DNA of 64,000 nt from Chenopodium formosanum (Eukaryota > Streptophyta > Magnoliopsida > Caryophyllales > Amaranthaceae), in contig CM044860.1 of the NCBI GenBank assembly GCA_024500155.1, positions 2,340,501 to 2,404,500 on the forward strand, read 5' to 3'. Shown piece by piece: positions 13,522 to 26,130 of the stretch (position 1 is its first letter; each line of letters begins with the position of its first letter). The translations under genes were made by a program, and so were the position numbers. The notes beneath the pieces were generated by a model. The model was given only the letters and a program-made list of their open reading frames with translations, had not been told where the DNA came from and made no database searches.

Positions 13522-16458
13522 TTATAAAGTAATTAGAAGATCAAAGAATCATATTTTTTATCTATTTTTTTACTATATGGTTGCTCACTTGTTTAATTTG
13601 GGTTTTAAAAAAAAAACTAACATATATATATATAATAGGGGTACATCTTAATTGTTGTATTTAATGATAATAATCATGTAATAGTTAGTCTTGGGAGTTT
13701 TTTTTTCTTTTCTTTTTTTTTTTTTTTTTAGCTTAGGGTTTTGGGCATTTTTTTATTTTTGGTTTTTACATTAAGGGTTCTTAGTAGGTTAGAGATAGAA
13801 GAAGAGGTGAATGTATAACTGTATAAATTCTAGCTTTCATGGTTTATATTCATACCTTCTTCTATCTATAACATTAAGTTAATCCTTTTAATCGAACTTT
13901 TGTATCCTTTTTTTTTATTAATTAAGTGCTTGATGATGATTCATTTACTATGTCCTGAGTTAATATTACCTTATAGAAATTGCATGTAGTATATTGTAAT
14001 AACACTGAGTCAATTTCATTTCTTTGCTTAAATGATCCTATTCAATTCACCTATTACTCACATATAACCACGTACATTCAAGATCTGTCAGCATATACTA
14101 CTTATCCGGCAAAATCATACAAGAGAAGGTCATAAGCGATCTTTTCTATTTCAAGAGATAACTTGTTACTTTCTTTAGGGTAACTTTAAACGTCGTCTTA
14201 TAATAAGTCAATTAGTACATACAATACAACACCATCCCGCACCTAGCTAGCTAGGCTAGGTGTTGGTATACTAATTAAGTATAGTTTTGGTTTAATACTA
14301 GTGATTACCAATGTGGGCATTATTCTTTCTCAATCTCTTAATTATTCCTGAATGTTGAAGGGTGTGAAATCTGACATCTTTATCCATTTTGGGGAAGAAG
14401 GTGAATGAGAGAATCTTCCAGCCTTGAAAATCACTTCCATGAAGCCAATAGGAATTTGAAGCATATCATATCATATAATATGACTACTCTATAGTATAGA
14501 CTACTAGTTTTATTTAGAATAATTAAGCTCCTATATATTATAGTATGATATTACATTAATTAATTAAATGGTGTGACAATGATATTGGAGCTTATTGTTG
14601 CCCATTAATCTCAAATGAAATCTATGTCTTACTTACTGTATGTTACTAAATTAAAGATCATACAACTTGCTCAACTAAATAGGATATTATATCATTATTT
14701 TAAATCCAAACACTACATGATATAAACTTAATGATAAAAAAAATTAATAAAAAAAAGTTTATTACCTGCCTCAACAAAAGCTCACCTAATCACATTATAA
14801 TTCATGTAGAAGAGGACCCCATAATTTTAAAATTTTGGCCCATCAATATCCATGAATGTTCATCATTATTGCATGTTTCTAAGTTAGCCACCCTTCTTTG
14901 TTTTACTTAAAATAATCACTGTTATTACAACTATGATTACTCTTAGATAAAGGTAAATAAATTTCAATATAAAAAATTAATTAATTTTTAAATTGAAAAA
15001 TTATTTTAAATCTGACAAACCCTGCTTTTTTTGGTCTAATGAGGGTCCACCCAAACATTCCCTCTGGGCAGGCGTGCTCATTAATAATTCCCTCCACTTT
15101 CAGTCAATTTATTGGGTTTTTTTTTTTTTTTTTTTTTTGGGATTATTTTTGGTTGGATTTTGAGTCAATCAAGCTAATATTTTTATAAAAAAGGATGGAG
15201 ACTAGAAAGGGTTGGAGTTGAAATATTTGTCGGACCAATCTGCAACTACCTTTCTAAGGTAGATGCTTTGATTGTTAATTAGACTTGGGAGCTTGATTAG
15301 AGCTCTTTCTTTTCAAGGACAATTTATATTTTATAGTAGGAGCTAAGGCACAATTTTAATTGATGAAATGCGCTAACAAATCAGGATAATTATGTAGTCC
15401 TGTGTCAATAAGTTATAAGGGTTGCTTCATATTTCATACGTAGTACAAAGTATATGTTTGTGGTATTTGTAGTTAATTCTAATGACTTTCGAATAATTAG
15501 TTAGAGATATTATTTATCGTATAATTTGTAGATAGATAAAAACTAATGTTGATGAAATGTCTCTTTGACTGCTATCAATATTTAAAATTTATGAATTAAA
15601 CTTCATGATAGATTATAAGGAATTCCATATACAAAGTCTAATGTCTAATTATATATATCTATTTCACATATTTCTTCTTCACGAATTAAGTAGAAAGAAA
15701 TAAACATTAATACAAATTAAAGTGTAAGCCTATGCAAATAGAAAATCAGTATGGACTATGGAGTAATATTGATCAATATAATAATATTTTGAGTAAATTA
15801 AAATTATAGTATCTCCTACGTACGGAGTAATACATTAATTGTATGCTTAGAAAATTACACGTACACCATACAATGCTAATATTTTTAAAGAAAGAATAAA
15901 ATGAAATATCGTTAGGACTCTTAATAAATAATTTAATATAAAAACAAAAACAATAATAAAAAGGTAGACTCTTCTTTAGCTTGAGTATAAGTGAAGAAGG
16001 AACATATATAACCTCTGAAAATTATTTCAAAACAATTTCTTCATTCAATCCAATCAGAAACATCGCATCAACAACGCGCTCTTGAACAACCTTTAATAGC
16101 ACGATTTATAAATTGCTTGCTTAGAAACGAATGTTTCAACTTTCATACCTTATTTTCCAACATTTGTAGCTCATTTGATCTCGGCAAATCTTTAAAGTTG
16201 GAACATTACAATAAACAATAATTCTTCAAGTTTTTACTTTTGACCAAATTTCATTTAATAGAGATTATGAAATAATTTACAAGTCCACCAAAACTTAGTT
16301 TAAACTTGTACTTTCAATGTTGCATATTAAGGTATCATTAGTGGAGAAAGAATCATTAAGTAGATCATTGGGAAAAAGCTCCCAGTTCAATACTTGTTCT
16401 CTTTATCTTATTTTAGCTATTCTAATTTTAATAAAGCTTTTTCCTTAAAAAAAAAAGA

Positions 16459-16490
<32 letters not shown>

Positions 16491-16948
16491 AATAAAGCTT
16501 GTGAGTTGAAATTAGGGTTAGGCTGGCTTGTAGTTTAAAAAAAAATATATCTTGTCTTATTTCATAGTATTAAATAGATTTGTAAATTCCCAAATAAAAA
16601 ACTTAAAAAAAAATAAATAAATAAAAAATAAAGTTCAGGTAAAATAAGTTTTAAAAACTCATATAAAATAAGTTTGTATATAATAAATTAATTTTATATA
16701 AAATATAAAAAGTTCAGATAAAGTGATTTTAAACAATATCAAATAAATGAACAAAACAGAGACTTAGCCCTTTAAATCGGGTGTTCATGTGGCTGGCTGC
16801 ACGCATGAAAACACTAAATGGATAATCCTAACCGATCAATTAACCTTGATCGAGTAATCCCAAACCGACTAAGTGACCCCTGACAAAGTAACTCTAACCA
16901 TACAATATGGCTAGTCACATATGAAATTTTGCACCCTTTAAATAATTA

Positions 16949-17205
16949 CTTCCTCCGTTCTATTAATATTGCAACAATGGACTTTTTGCACTATTCATCA
17001 CTCTTGTTTGACCATATAATATGATTTATACGTTAAGCAAAATATAGTCATGTGGGATCTTGTTGGATTCGTCTCATAGAAATCATTTCACAATATCAAC
17101 TTTTTATAATTTTTACTCTTACACAATTATAGATATTTAGCATATAAAATCTGCTTTGGGATGCGTAATTTCCTCCTTGTTGCAATATTAACAGAACGGA
17201 GGAAG
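16949..17205. mobile_element. Stowaway MITE (Tc1/mariner type)
   Basis: The element is 257 bp. Its left end is CTTCCTCCGTTCTATTAATA and its right end is the inverted copy ending AACAGAACGGAGGAAG. It is flanked by TA on both sides (16947-16948 and 17206-17207). The CTCCCTCCGTTC-type terminus and TA duplication are diagnostic of Stowaway elements. Confidence 0.9.
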
Positions 17206-17863
17206 TATTTACTTTGAAAAAAAAAAAAAAAAAAAAAACTCTTAAATTAGACCATTAGTCCTATCAAAAATCAATAAAACATATACTTCATAAAAAATAT
17301 GCTCTATCAAAATTTTAAAAAAAATTGAGATTCATCGATCAATATCATCATTCCTTCGACTTGAAAGGGTGACCCATAGGCCAATTGATTACATGTTTAA
17401 TTTTTATTTCTAGACTTAATAATACTCCGAAACATTTTTTTTTTTTTTATTTTATTATTATGATAATAATGTCAATAAAAACTGTTAACTCCTTAATTAC
17501 AGTAATTAGCAGGTAGCCAACTTTCAAGGGAATGAATGATTGTGCGATTAGGGCGACATAAGCCGACAAATTAGAGGTAAGTGGGACCCATTAACGAAAA
17601 AAAATTGCGGTAAGAAATTTGGGCATTGTTGTCTTTGTGATTAGTGAAGGCTAGATTTTATATCTTGTTAAATTTAATGATGTTGACTTAATTTAATTAT
17701 ATTATAATTACCCCATAAACTGCCAAATGCGGCCATATCCCACTGCTACTAGATTGAAGACCCCATCTTTTGTCAACTCTTTTTCTAAGTGTCATTAGTA
17801 GTTTTAGTACGACTAATATATTGTACTCGTATTTTTTTAATAATGTGTATTTAATTCTATGTA

Positions 17864-18109
17864 GGCCTGTTTATATTTACTGAGTTGAGCTGAACTGATT
17901 GGAGCTGAACTGAAATGAACTAATTGGAACTGAACTGAGCTGAAATGAATATTTTATGAGAGAATGAAATTAGGAGCTGAACTGAACTGTTTGGAACTGA
18001 ACTTAGGTAAAATGAATATTTTATGAGAGAAAGAAATTAGGAGTTGAACTGAACTGAACTTTGTAGCTGAATTGAACTAAACTGAAATTAAGCTAAAGTG
18101 AACAAGCCC
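17864..18109. mobile_element. Pentamer-rich Tourist-like MITE, diverged
   Basis: It begins GGCCTGTTTATATTTACTGA and ends AAAGTGAACAAGCCC, which are inverted partners. The interior is a degenerate array of GAACT/GAGCT pentamers (for example TGAACTGATTGGAGCTGAAC) around a core ATTTTATGAGAGA, which occurs twice. The flanking TTA duplication is not preserved. It is the same family as 19780-19935 and 27839-27960. Confidence 0.75.
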
Positions 18110-19779
18110 AAAGCTGAGCTTCTTTGAGAAATTAAGTTGCTAGAGCCTATGATGTACATCTTTTATTTATAAATAAATGGTAATGATATATGTAGCCTTT
18201 AGGGCTATGTATAAGCACCAAATATATTTTCTAAAATGGAATTAAGTTGGGAATTCATGACAAAATCACGCGCAAATTGGTGTGATTAATGTTAATTTAT
18301 TCTCAATATTTTCTTTTTTAGCTTCTTATACATAGCCCTTAGGAATATGTTTATCACTTTCCATAAATAAAATACATGTAATAAGTTTTATTAAAAAATA
18401 AATAAATAAATTAAATTAAAAAAAAAACATGTAATAAGGTGATTTTTATATATACTTTGTAAATTTATATATTGAGCATCACTTTAAATTTCAATTAATA
18501 TATAAAAAATATGTTATTTAAAAGATATATTTTGAGTGTAATATAACTATTTTTGGTTGGATTTTGAGTTAATCAAGCTAATAAATGTTTTTATAAAGGA
18601 TGGAGAGGGTTTGAGTTGAAATATTTGTCGCATAGAAATATTGATGATTAAAGTTGGGCAATGACAAAGTTGAACGACAATATGTTACATATCAAGTACT
18701 CTATTGTTGCATTTTTTTATTTTGAAAGTTTCAAAAAAAAAAAAAGAGGGGTTTATTTCGATGATCCTCCAATCGAAATAAACAATCTTCTTAGGAGGAT
18801 CTCATAGGGGTGGCCTTGTCACGTTTAGTTATGTAATTTTCCTTATTTTGGATTTTTCCCTCTTTTGCATAAAAACAAATGTAAATCATTGATAATTTTA
18901 TAATATCCTTTATACGGTTAAAATTTCAATTCATCGTTAAAACAAATAAGAAAGTAGAAATCCTGCCACAACGCAAGCCCTTGTGAGTCTAATAATGATT
19001 ATTAATGAAATTAATAAATCAAAGGAAAACTCTCTTTTGTATGCTTAATTAATGGAGTCCTAAAACACAGTACATATATATGACACCAAACTCAATGTTA
19101 ATTAACCTCAAAAGTCAAAACAGGCCCAAAGACTTTTATTAAAAACATTAGTATTAGTATTAGACTAGCAATCATTCCAATTTCACTCCTAAAAAGGGTG
19201 GGTGGGAAATTACAATTGAATTTTGGGGGCAATTATCTATATTTGCCAAATGGACTCAAGAAGCTTGTAGATGACGCCAAAAACATATCAACGCTAAAAT
19301 GATGGGACACCGACGATAATTATATTTATAGAAGAGGAGATTTTCAAGGGAATTGATTCTCAATATGGACGTTCTTTGGTGGTGGTCCATATTGGTCACA
19401 TAATAATAATCCATGTATATGCATGTACAAGATTAATTAGAAATTCATCTTGTTAAAAAGTTCATCAAGATGTTATAAACAATACTCCATATTTAATCAA
19501 ATAAAGAGAAATCTATCCATGACCACAAAGTCCATAACTATTCAATCAAATATATTAATCAAAATTAACCAATGGTAATCTCCGGACTATGAAGAAATCT
19601 TTACATAACTCATTGGGTCACAATAAAATTTTTCACTTTTTTATATATCCAACCCGATAACTCGACTCGAACTTGACCCGATATTACTAAAAGAAACTCG
19701 AACCCGAGCCAAACTCAACACTCATATATTACAATGGTATTATGATGATATATATTGTTAATAACAATTGTAATATTTA

Positions 19780-19935
19780 GAGTCTGTTCACATTTACTGA
19801 GCTAAATTGAACTGATTGGAGCTGAGCTGAGCTGAACTGAACTGAACTGAGCTGAAATGAATATTTTGTGAGAGAAGGAAATTAGAAGCTGAACTGAATT
19901 GAACTGAACTGATTGGAGCTGAAATGAACAGACCC
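19780..19935. mobile_element. Pentamer-rich Tourist-like MITE
   Basis: The element is 156 bp. Its ends are GAGTCTGTTCACATTTACTG and TGAAATGAACAGACCC, inverted partners, flanked by TTA at 19777-19779 and 19936-19938. The interior is GAACT/GAGCT pentamers around ATTTTGTGAGAGAAGGAAAT. No coding capacity. Confidence 0.85.
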
Positions 19936-21834
19936 TTAGTTACAGTAATTAGCATGTTACCAACTTTGTGCGATTTGGGGCTTAGGGCGACATAAGCCAA
20001 CAAAGTAGAGGTTAGTGATTTAGAACAAAATGGATATTAGGCTGAAACAAGAGGGACCGTACCGAATACTTCTTCTTGGAACAAACAAGAGGGACCGTAC
20101 AAAATGGGGTTGTTTGGTGAACGGTGGTTGTTTTGGAGGGGCAGCTGATGTTGTGTGGCGGTTTTGCTGCTGTTGCAGCTAAGATAGGAGGAGGGAAAGA
20201 GAGGAGGTGGGCTCGCCGACGTTGAGGGAATGTTTGGGCACCGACAGCCAGCACAGGGAGGGGGAAAGGTGGCTAACGGGGAAGGGGGAGGGGTGGTAGT
20301 GGTTGATTGTTTTTTTTTTCTTTTTTAAGTTTATTGTTTTTTTAAAAAAATAAATTAAATCATTAAATAGGTAGATAATAGACCCCACTTAACAGAATCC
20401 GTTACCAAAATTTATATTTTGTAACTTTGATGAATACTTTAGATGGGTACTAAAAATCAATAGGAGTCATTTTTAAGGTATTAAAAGTCAAAATTTCCTA
20501 AAATGAACAAGTACCGAGTATTATTTAGAATGTCTACTTTCTTGGTTTTTTTTCCAATTCATTTACATTTCAAAATTTTCCAGCTACTCATCAATCATCA
20601 TTTTAAGAATTTTGAACAGGATTTCTCGATATGAAACGCTTCTTGAAAAGACAATGCCGTTTGGATAGATCCTTGGGCTTGATCTTGCTCTTCACGTGTC
20701 CTCTCTTATGTCCAGTACTGCACAGTAGATGGTCAGCATATAAGTCAGGGTAATCCAACAGTATTTCTCAGAATACACGCGCTTAACTTCTGGGGTTAAG
20801 ATTTTGTTTAATCTTTAGAAGAAACCAGATGCCAAATCACAATGAACCAAAAGCCCAGGAATGCTGGTCTTAAAGAGATATAACATCTCGTATAATGATA
20901 ATGGAGTTGGTGACTACAAGTTTAAAATTGTCAAGCAACAAGCAGATAGCGGAGAAACTATGCAAATTTCTTTAGCCTAAGAACGAGTTAATAAGCATGG
21001 CATTCAAAAACCAGATTTTCTTACTTGTACTCCGTGTAAACCATCCCATCAGCACTCAACATGACACTCATAGATCCTGAGGTACGACGTGCTTTCTTAA
21101 GGGCTATTTCATCAGCATCTTCCTCCAACATCTCCAGATCAACAGCTTCATCCCCAGCGGTTAGCACCTGTAACCAGAATCTGAAATCAGACACTATAAA
21201 AGATTCTTTTTTCAGCAGCATCTTGTGTGGTGTACCACTAAACTCATTAATACAAGCTTATATTGATAAATGTGACTTCCATTGCAAAGACCGACGGGAG
21301 AGGTAGGTAGCCTAACCAAAAGCTGCTAAATCATGCTCTCTTTTAAATACAGCATCAAATCAAAGTAATAAAGATCAACGACTTTTTTTCCAGTGCCAAC
21401 TACCTTGCCCTTACCAAAGGAGCATCAGTTTCATCACCAAAACTCAATGCTAATGTAATAACAGTTAAAAAAAAAAAAAAAAAAAAAAAAAACAGATATT
21501 CTTGATTTGAGTCAAGGAGGAATAGACAGATAACTTTTTTCTGGAGGAAAAATAAAGTAGCCAGATGTTGAAAAGTGGGATACCTTCCTCAGGAGATCTC
21601 TCTGTTCCTGAACCGAGCTATAGCTGAGTTCTGACCCACAATCAGGAGGTAAACTTGTGATTACCTATAGCAGAAATGAACCATCATACCACTTAACACA
21701 TTTGTATAGCATAAACCCATTTGGATGATAGCAAGAGTCCGCAGATTAGAAGGGCCAAACACAAGCAGAAATTTAAAAAACATACTTCATAGTGAAAAGT
21801 GGTTATTCTAGTACAAATGCACATAAGCTACATG

Positions 21835-22803
21835 CAGTGGCGGATCTAGGATTTCTGAGCTTGTGAGTCACCAAAATTATTAATCCAATGTCACCGATGT
21901 AGCCTAACACTCTACAAGAAATGAGCCGTAAACCGATGGTCAAACATACCAAAAACCAAACTAACCCCCTACTCCATACGACCATATCCCATACGGCCAT
22001 ATCCCATAGTAACCCCCTTCCCCTGCCACCACCAAAAACCTTACTCCTGCCCCGACCACCTCCCTTTTCACCACTAACAACCTTGAGCCACCACCTACCA
22101 CCACCAGCCACCGTTAACCACCAACCAAAATCACCAAAATTTCGAAAAATTAAACATAAAAATTTCAGATCTAAATACAAAAAAAAAAAAAAAAAAAAAA
22201 AAAAAATGAAAAAACGCAAAAATACTACATATGTAAACCCACAAAAATCACACCAATAACCCACAAACATTAAACATCAATCAACGAAATCAACCAAAAT
22301 AAACTGAAATTAAACAACAAAATCAAAATTAAACCACCCTGAAACCAAATCAACCCCAAAAAATCAACATAACTTCAAATATTTCACCTTTTTTGGGTTT
22401 ACATGGTCAAATTTGACCATGAAAATTCCAGATCTGGAATTTTCATGGTCGAGATTGACCATAAAAACCGTTTAACTTCGAAGAGAAAAAATGAATATAA
22501 AAAAAAAACGGTAGGTGATGAAGAATTTCATAGATTCGTAGAATTTCATAGAATTTCCTAGTGTTGAGGAGAGGACTAAGGGCACAAAATCACAAACGTG
22601 AGAAGGGAGAAGGAGAGAGAAAGGAGCGAGAAAGGAGGAAGGAGTGAGAAGGGAGGAGAGAGAATGTCAATTTAGTGCTTTACGGATTCACGCCATCATG
22701 TGTCTTTCTTTTTTTTTTTTTTTTTAATTTAACTTAATACTCCGTTTTTTTTTACACTGCTGAGTCACGTGACTCACCTTGCACCAATGTAGATCCGCCC
22801 CTG
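21835..22803. mobile_element. hAT element, non-autonomous, in an XPB pseudogene intron
   Basis: The element is 969 bp. Its ends are CAGTGGCGGATCTAGGATTT and the inverted AGATCCGCCCCTG, flanked by a perfect 8-bp duplication GCTACATG (21827-21834 and 22804-22811). The CAG terminus and 8-bp duplication indicate the hAT superfamily. The interior has a CCACC-rich stretch, a poly-A run near 22171-22206, a 36-bp perfect palindrome at 22415-22450 and a purine-rich GAGAAGGGAG stretch near 22600. Reading frames on both strands follow these low-complexity tracts, and no transposase is recognisable. Confidence 0.92.
22415..22450. repeat. 36-bp perfect palindrome inside the hAT element
   Basis: The centre is CCAGATCTGG; the arms read GACCATGAAAATTCC and its exact complement. 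The symmetry continues imperfectly outward through ATGGTCAAATTTGACC on the left and a related block on the right, so the hairpin could exceed 70 bases. Confidence 0.95.
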
Positions 22804-25800
22804 GCTACATGGCATATATATCAATAACTAGCAGCATGCAAACTAATTTGAGAAAAACTTGTTTCCAATCAGCCTATAAAGAACATAAAATCAGAAAATC
22901 AAGTAAGAACACGCAAGTATCCAAGTTCAGCAAGAAAACAAATACAACACCAACTCCAGAACAATTTCATCAACATAAATTTAGTAAAGAAATAAAAGGA
23001 TAAGAGGAAAAAATCTAGTCGATTGTCATATACTCATATGGCTGATTTCAGATTACATGCCAGCCAAATACTAAGAAGACTACACCATCATAAATCATTT
23101 CTCTAACACAGGCAAAACAATAAATAAGATGGCAAATCCATATATAGTAACTTGTTAAAAGCAAAAGAATAAACTGCAGCCAGCAGCAAAATAACTTTAA
23201 ACATCAAACTATCTAATGACAGTAAGGACAGCTAATAAATATCATAAACACCTTCATATGATCACTAAAGAGCACTATATGTCAACTGCAAAAATCTAAC
23301 CAGAATCCACAAAAAAAAAATACAAGATATTACCTTAAAGCTGTAACCTTGGTCGATTAAAAACTGCTGCCTTTTAGTTGAGTAATACATCGCCTACATT
23401 TAAGAGGAAATATTGAGAAAGAATATTAAAAAAATATTATTGAAGAGATAGAATTTCCCAAAAAAAGTTGCCGTACCAATTACATGCAGACAGTACCATA
23501 GGTTTCCTAAGCTTCATTGCATACTCGTTGAGAGCAAAAAGATTATCAGAAAAAACTATTATTTTCTCACCACGCTCCCGCTCATGAAATCGGATTAGGA
23601 ATTCACATGCTCTAAACTTGTTAGGGTTCATCACATATAATACCTGAAATTATTCCAAAAGGTAATTAAAGACTATTATCAAAGTAATTAAAGCAGAATA
23701 AGTAACTAAAAACACATACACACAATACTGCAGAATTTAAATCATGCAATAAATAAAGTTGTTTATGTACAGGAGTTGTGAAGTGATAAGTATGATTAAA
23801 TGGTTTCCTCTTCTATTGTTATCTAATATCAGTATTTCCTCTGAGATAGAAATGATATAGAACCGATGAGAAAAAGGAACCACTACTGAAACTATGTTAA
23901 AGGGAACATAAGTTAGCAGTAGTTTACATGATAGCAACTTTGGAAAGCGATACCGTCTCAGGAATCCTGAATCAAGTGCAAATAGCGATAGTGGGAATAA
24001 AAACGAAAAAAGAATATCTAGAAAACACCAACAGTCAACAAGTAAAACAATCTCACAGACCTGCTTTTTCTTGAAATTTTCTTTCTTCAAATATTCAGTA
24101 AAGAACTCCTTTTTCATTGGGCACCAAACATCAGCACACTGTACATTTGCAATTTAGCCACCCTTGACTAAATCCAAACAATTGGCTTCGTACAATTTGG
24201 AACCGATAAGGAAGTTCAGATCAGTAATTCTCTCATCCTCTCACAAGTGTAGCTGTTGAAAAAAAAAAAACAGGTGCCACTTTTTCAACTATGTATGGTC
24301 AACAAATCGACTCAACAAATAAATAGCATGAATAAAATCATAGCAAAAGTAAATACCAGTAAGCCCAAGTTTGCAATGTGATTTTGTAGTGCTGATAACT
24401 TTCCTAAACATCAGAGCAGGAACGACATGCACCTATGCAGCATCAAATTAAAAAAGGGGGAAGTTAGACATTTTTTCTTCAACTTCCAGGTCATTATTAT
24501 CCTAAAATGCCCAAGGTCCTTCAACACTAGTAGTTACCTCATCCATGATAAGTAATCCCCATTCTCTATTTCTTATTTCTTCAATAATCTTCTTAGATTC
24601 TTTAGAACGTTTACCATCAAAAGCAATCATGTTGTATGTTGTCACAACTACTCCAACATTCCCATGGAACCTCTCTTTACTGTCAGAGGTGAAACAGCAT
24701 ATGTGCTCATCACTAATTGTGGACCAAAGTTTGAACTGAGATGCCCATTGGTCCACTGATACAGCACTTGTGGCCAGACAAAGGCAGCTCTTCTATATAC
24801 GGTATGCTGCCGCTACACCAACTAGAGACTTTCCAGCACCACATGGCAACACAATGATGCCAGACCTTGCTCTACCTATAGGTTATAGCATAAAACAAAA
24901 TGCTTAAGTATTTGACAAACTAAAGACAATATCTGCCTGAATTAAAACAGATGCACCCCAATCACAAGATATTGATCTAGACCTCATCATCCATCTCTAC
25001 ATCATAAGCACACAAACCGCAAAGGCTTTACCATTCCCAAACATTTTACTCGGACTCTTTTCCTGGTAGGTTCGTGGTTGTGCAAGATGCTTTAACTCCA
25101 TGTCAAGATCGGGATTCACCTGCAATTCTCAACAGAGCATCAGATAATTGTGGTCAGTCAAGTCCAAATCTTCCCAATACTAAGCACAAGGTAACTATAG
25201 GCTGACCATTCCTACTAATTATAGCCAAACAGAAGGTAACTGTGTACTACACTTTTGAGATTATGCTTCCAAGTTGAAAGAATTGCTTACTGTGTTATCA
25301 CATTGAATAGAAAAGACTTTGTCTTACTACCTTAAATGCTAATTTTCACCTTCCTATCTTATCATTTAAATTGCATATAAGACCACTCGTTGCAAAGCTC
25401 TTAAGCTCGCCTTCAAATCATAAAAAAAGAAAGGGAATTCCTTGTTCATGAGTGAAACTTGCACAACAACCTACCCTCTACAACTTTATGTAAATTGTAA
25501 GAATCCCATTATGATTCTTAAGCCCCAATAAACTATATGATGTTCCCAATTTGTTTGATCAAATTACAACCCTCCAAACTGCATCAAGACCAGCCATGCT
25601 CAAAGCAATGTGCATTGTGCAAAGCTATTAGAAAAAACCACCAGTGCATGAAAACCATCCCATTGATCTCATTCAAACTAAAGTCATTACCCAATGACAT
25701 GAAAAGCAACCTGAAGCCATAGACAGCCTAAATGAGAGAATGATGCTCCAATGTCACCTAAACAATAGCATTGGATAAGATGTGTATATAACAATATAGA

Positions 25801-26130
25801 AAAAGCCTTACTTATGTTAAAATGACTGACCATATCATAAAATCGATAGCTTAATCGGGAAGCTCAGTCTTGGACAGCAGATTTAAGACAGTAATGATTG
25901 CTTCAGTTTTCAAACCAACAGAAACAGCAGCAGCATACAATGAGTGTGGTGTCAATTTGTACTCGTGCATTGATTCCAGCCTGAATGTGAATCAATGTCA
26001 TTACATTACATTACGAAGGTCGGTAATTAAAGGCAATTCAGAGAATAACGATGAATGATATACCTGCAAATTCCGTCTGGAGAAGTCCATAGAGGACGGT
26101 TCAGATGATCAATTTCAATTCTAGGGTTCA

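Larger units (their letters stand above)
13522..21020. other. Intergenic spacer, AT-rich with small transposons
   Basis: No gene was recognised between the Dof stop and the end of the XPB pseudogene. It contains the Stowaway element at 16949, two pentamer-rich MITEs at 17864 and 19780, a TA/TAA microsatellite at 16458-16495, homopolymer runs near 13703, 15118 and 17217, and two pairs of local duplications. Predicted peptides around 19.8-20.4 kb have no family features and follow repeat sequence. Confidence 0.65.
21021..26130 (-). pseudogene. XPB DNA helicase (TFIIH subunit) pseudogene
   Basis: Minus-strand exons match plant XPB, the 3'-5' helicase of TFIIH in nucleotide excision repair and transcription: about 26130-26064 (DHLNRPLW), 25981-25846 (MHEYKLTPHSLYAA), 25119-25031 (NPDLDMELKHLAQPRTYQE), 24875-24538 (Walker A LPCGAGKSLVG, then DQWASQFKLW, MDE), 24432-24357 (VHVVPALMFRKVIS), 24252-24061, 23643-23497 (MNPNKFRACEFLIRFHE), 23393-23334 (MYYSTKRQQFLIDQGYSFK), 21664-21584 and 21167-21021. 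Splice sites are mostly intact, but the frame is broken: stops at 25851-25853 (TAA), 24793-24795 (TAG) and 24154-24156 (TAA), plus a 2-base loss near 24238. About 100 residues with helicase motifs V and VI (QRLGRILR) are missing between 23497 and 23393, and roughly 200 N-terminal residues are missing before 25119. It cannot encode a working helicase. Confidence 0.9.

Noticed and set aside
21803..22270. 155-codon minus-strand frame and 112-codon plus-strand frame
   Set aside because: They lie within the hAT element and follow its CCACC-rich and poly-A tracts. No domain is recognisable.
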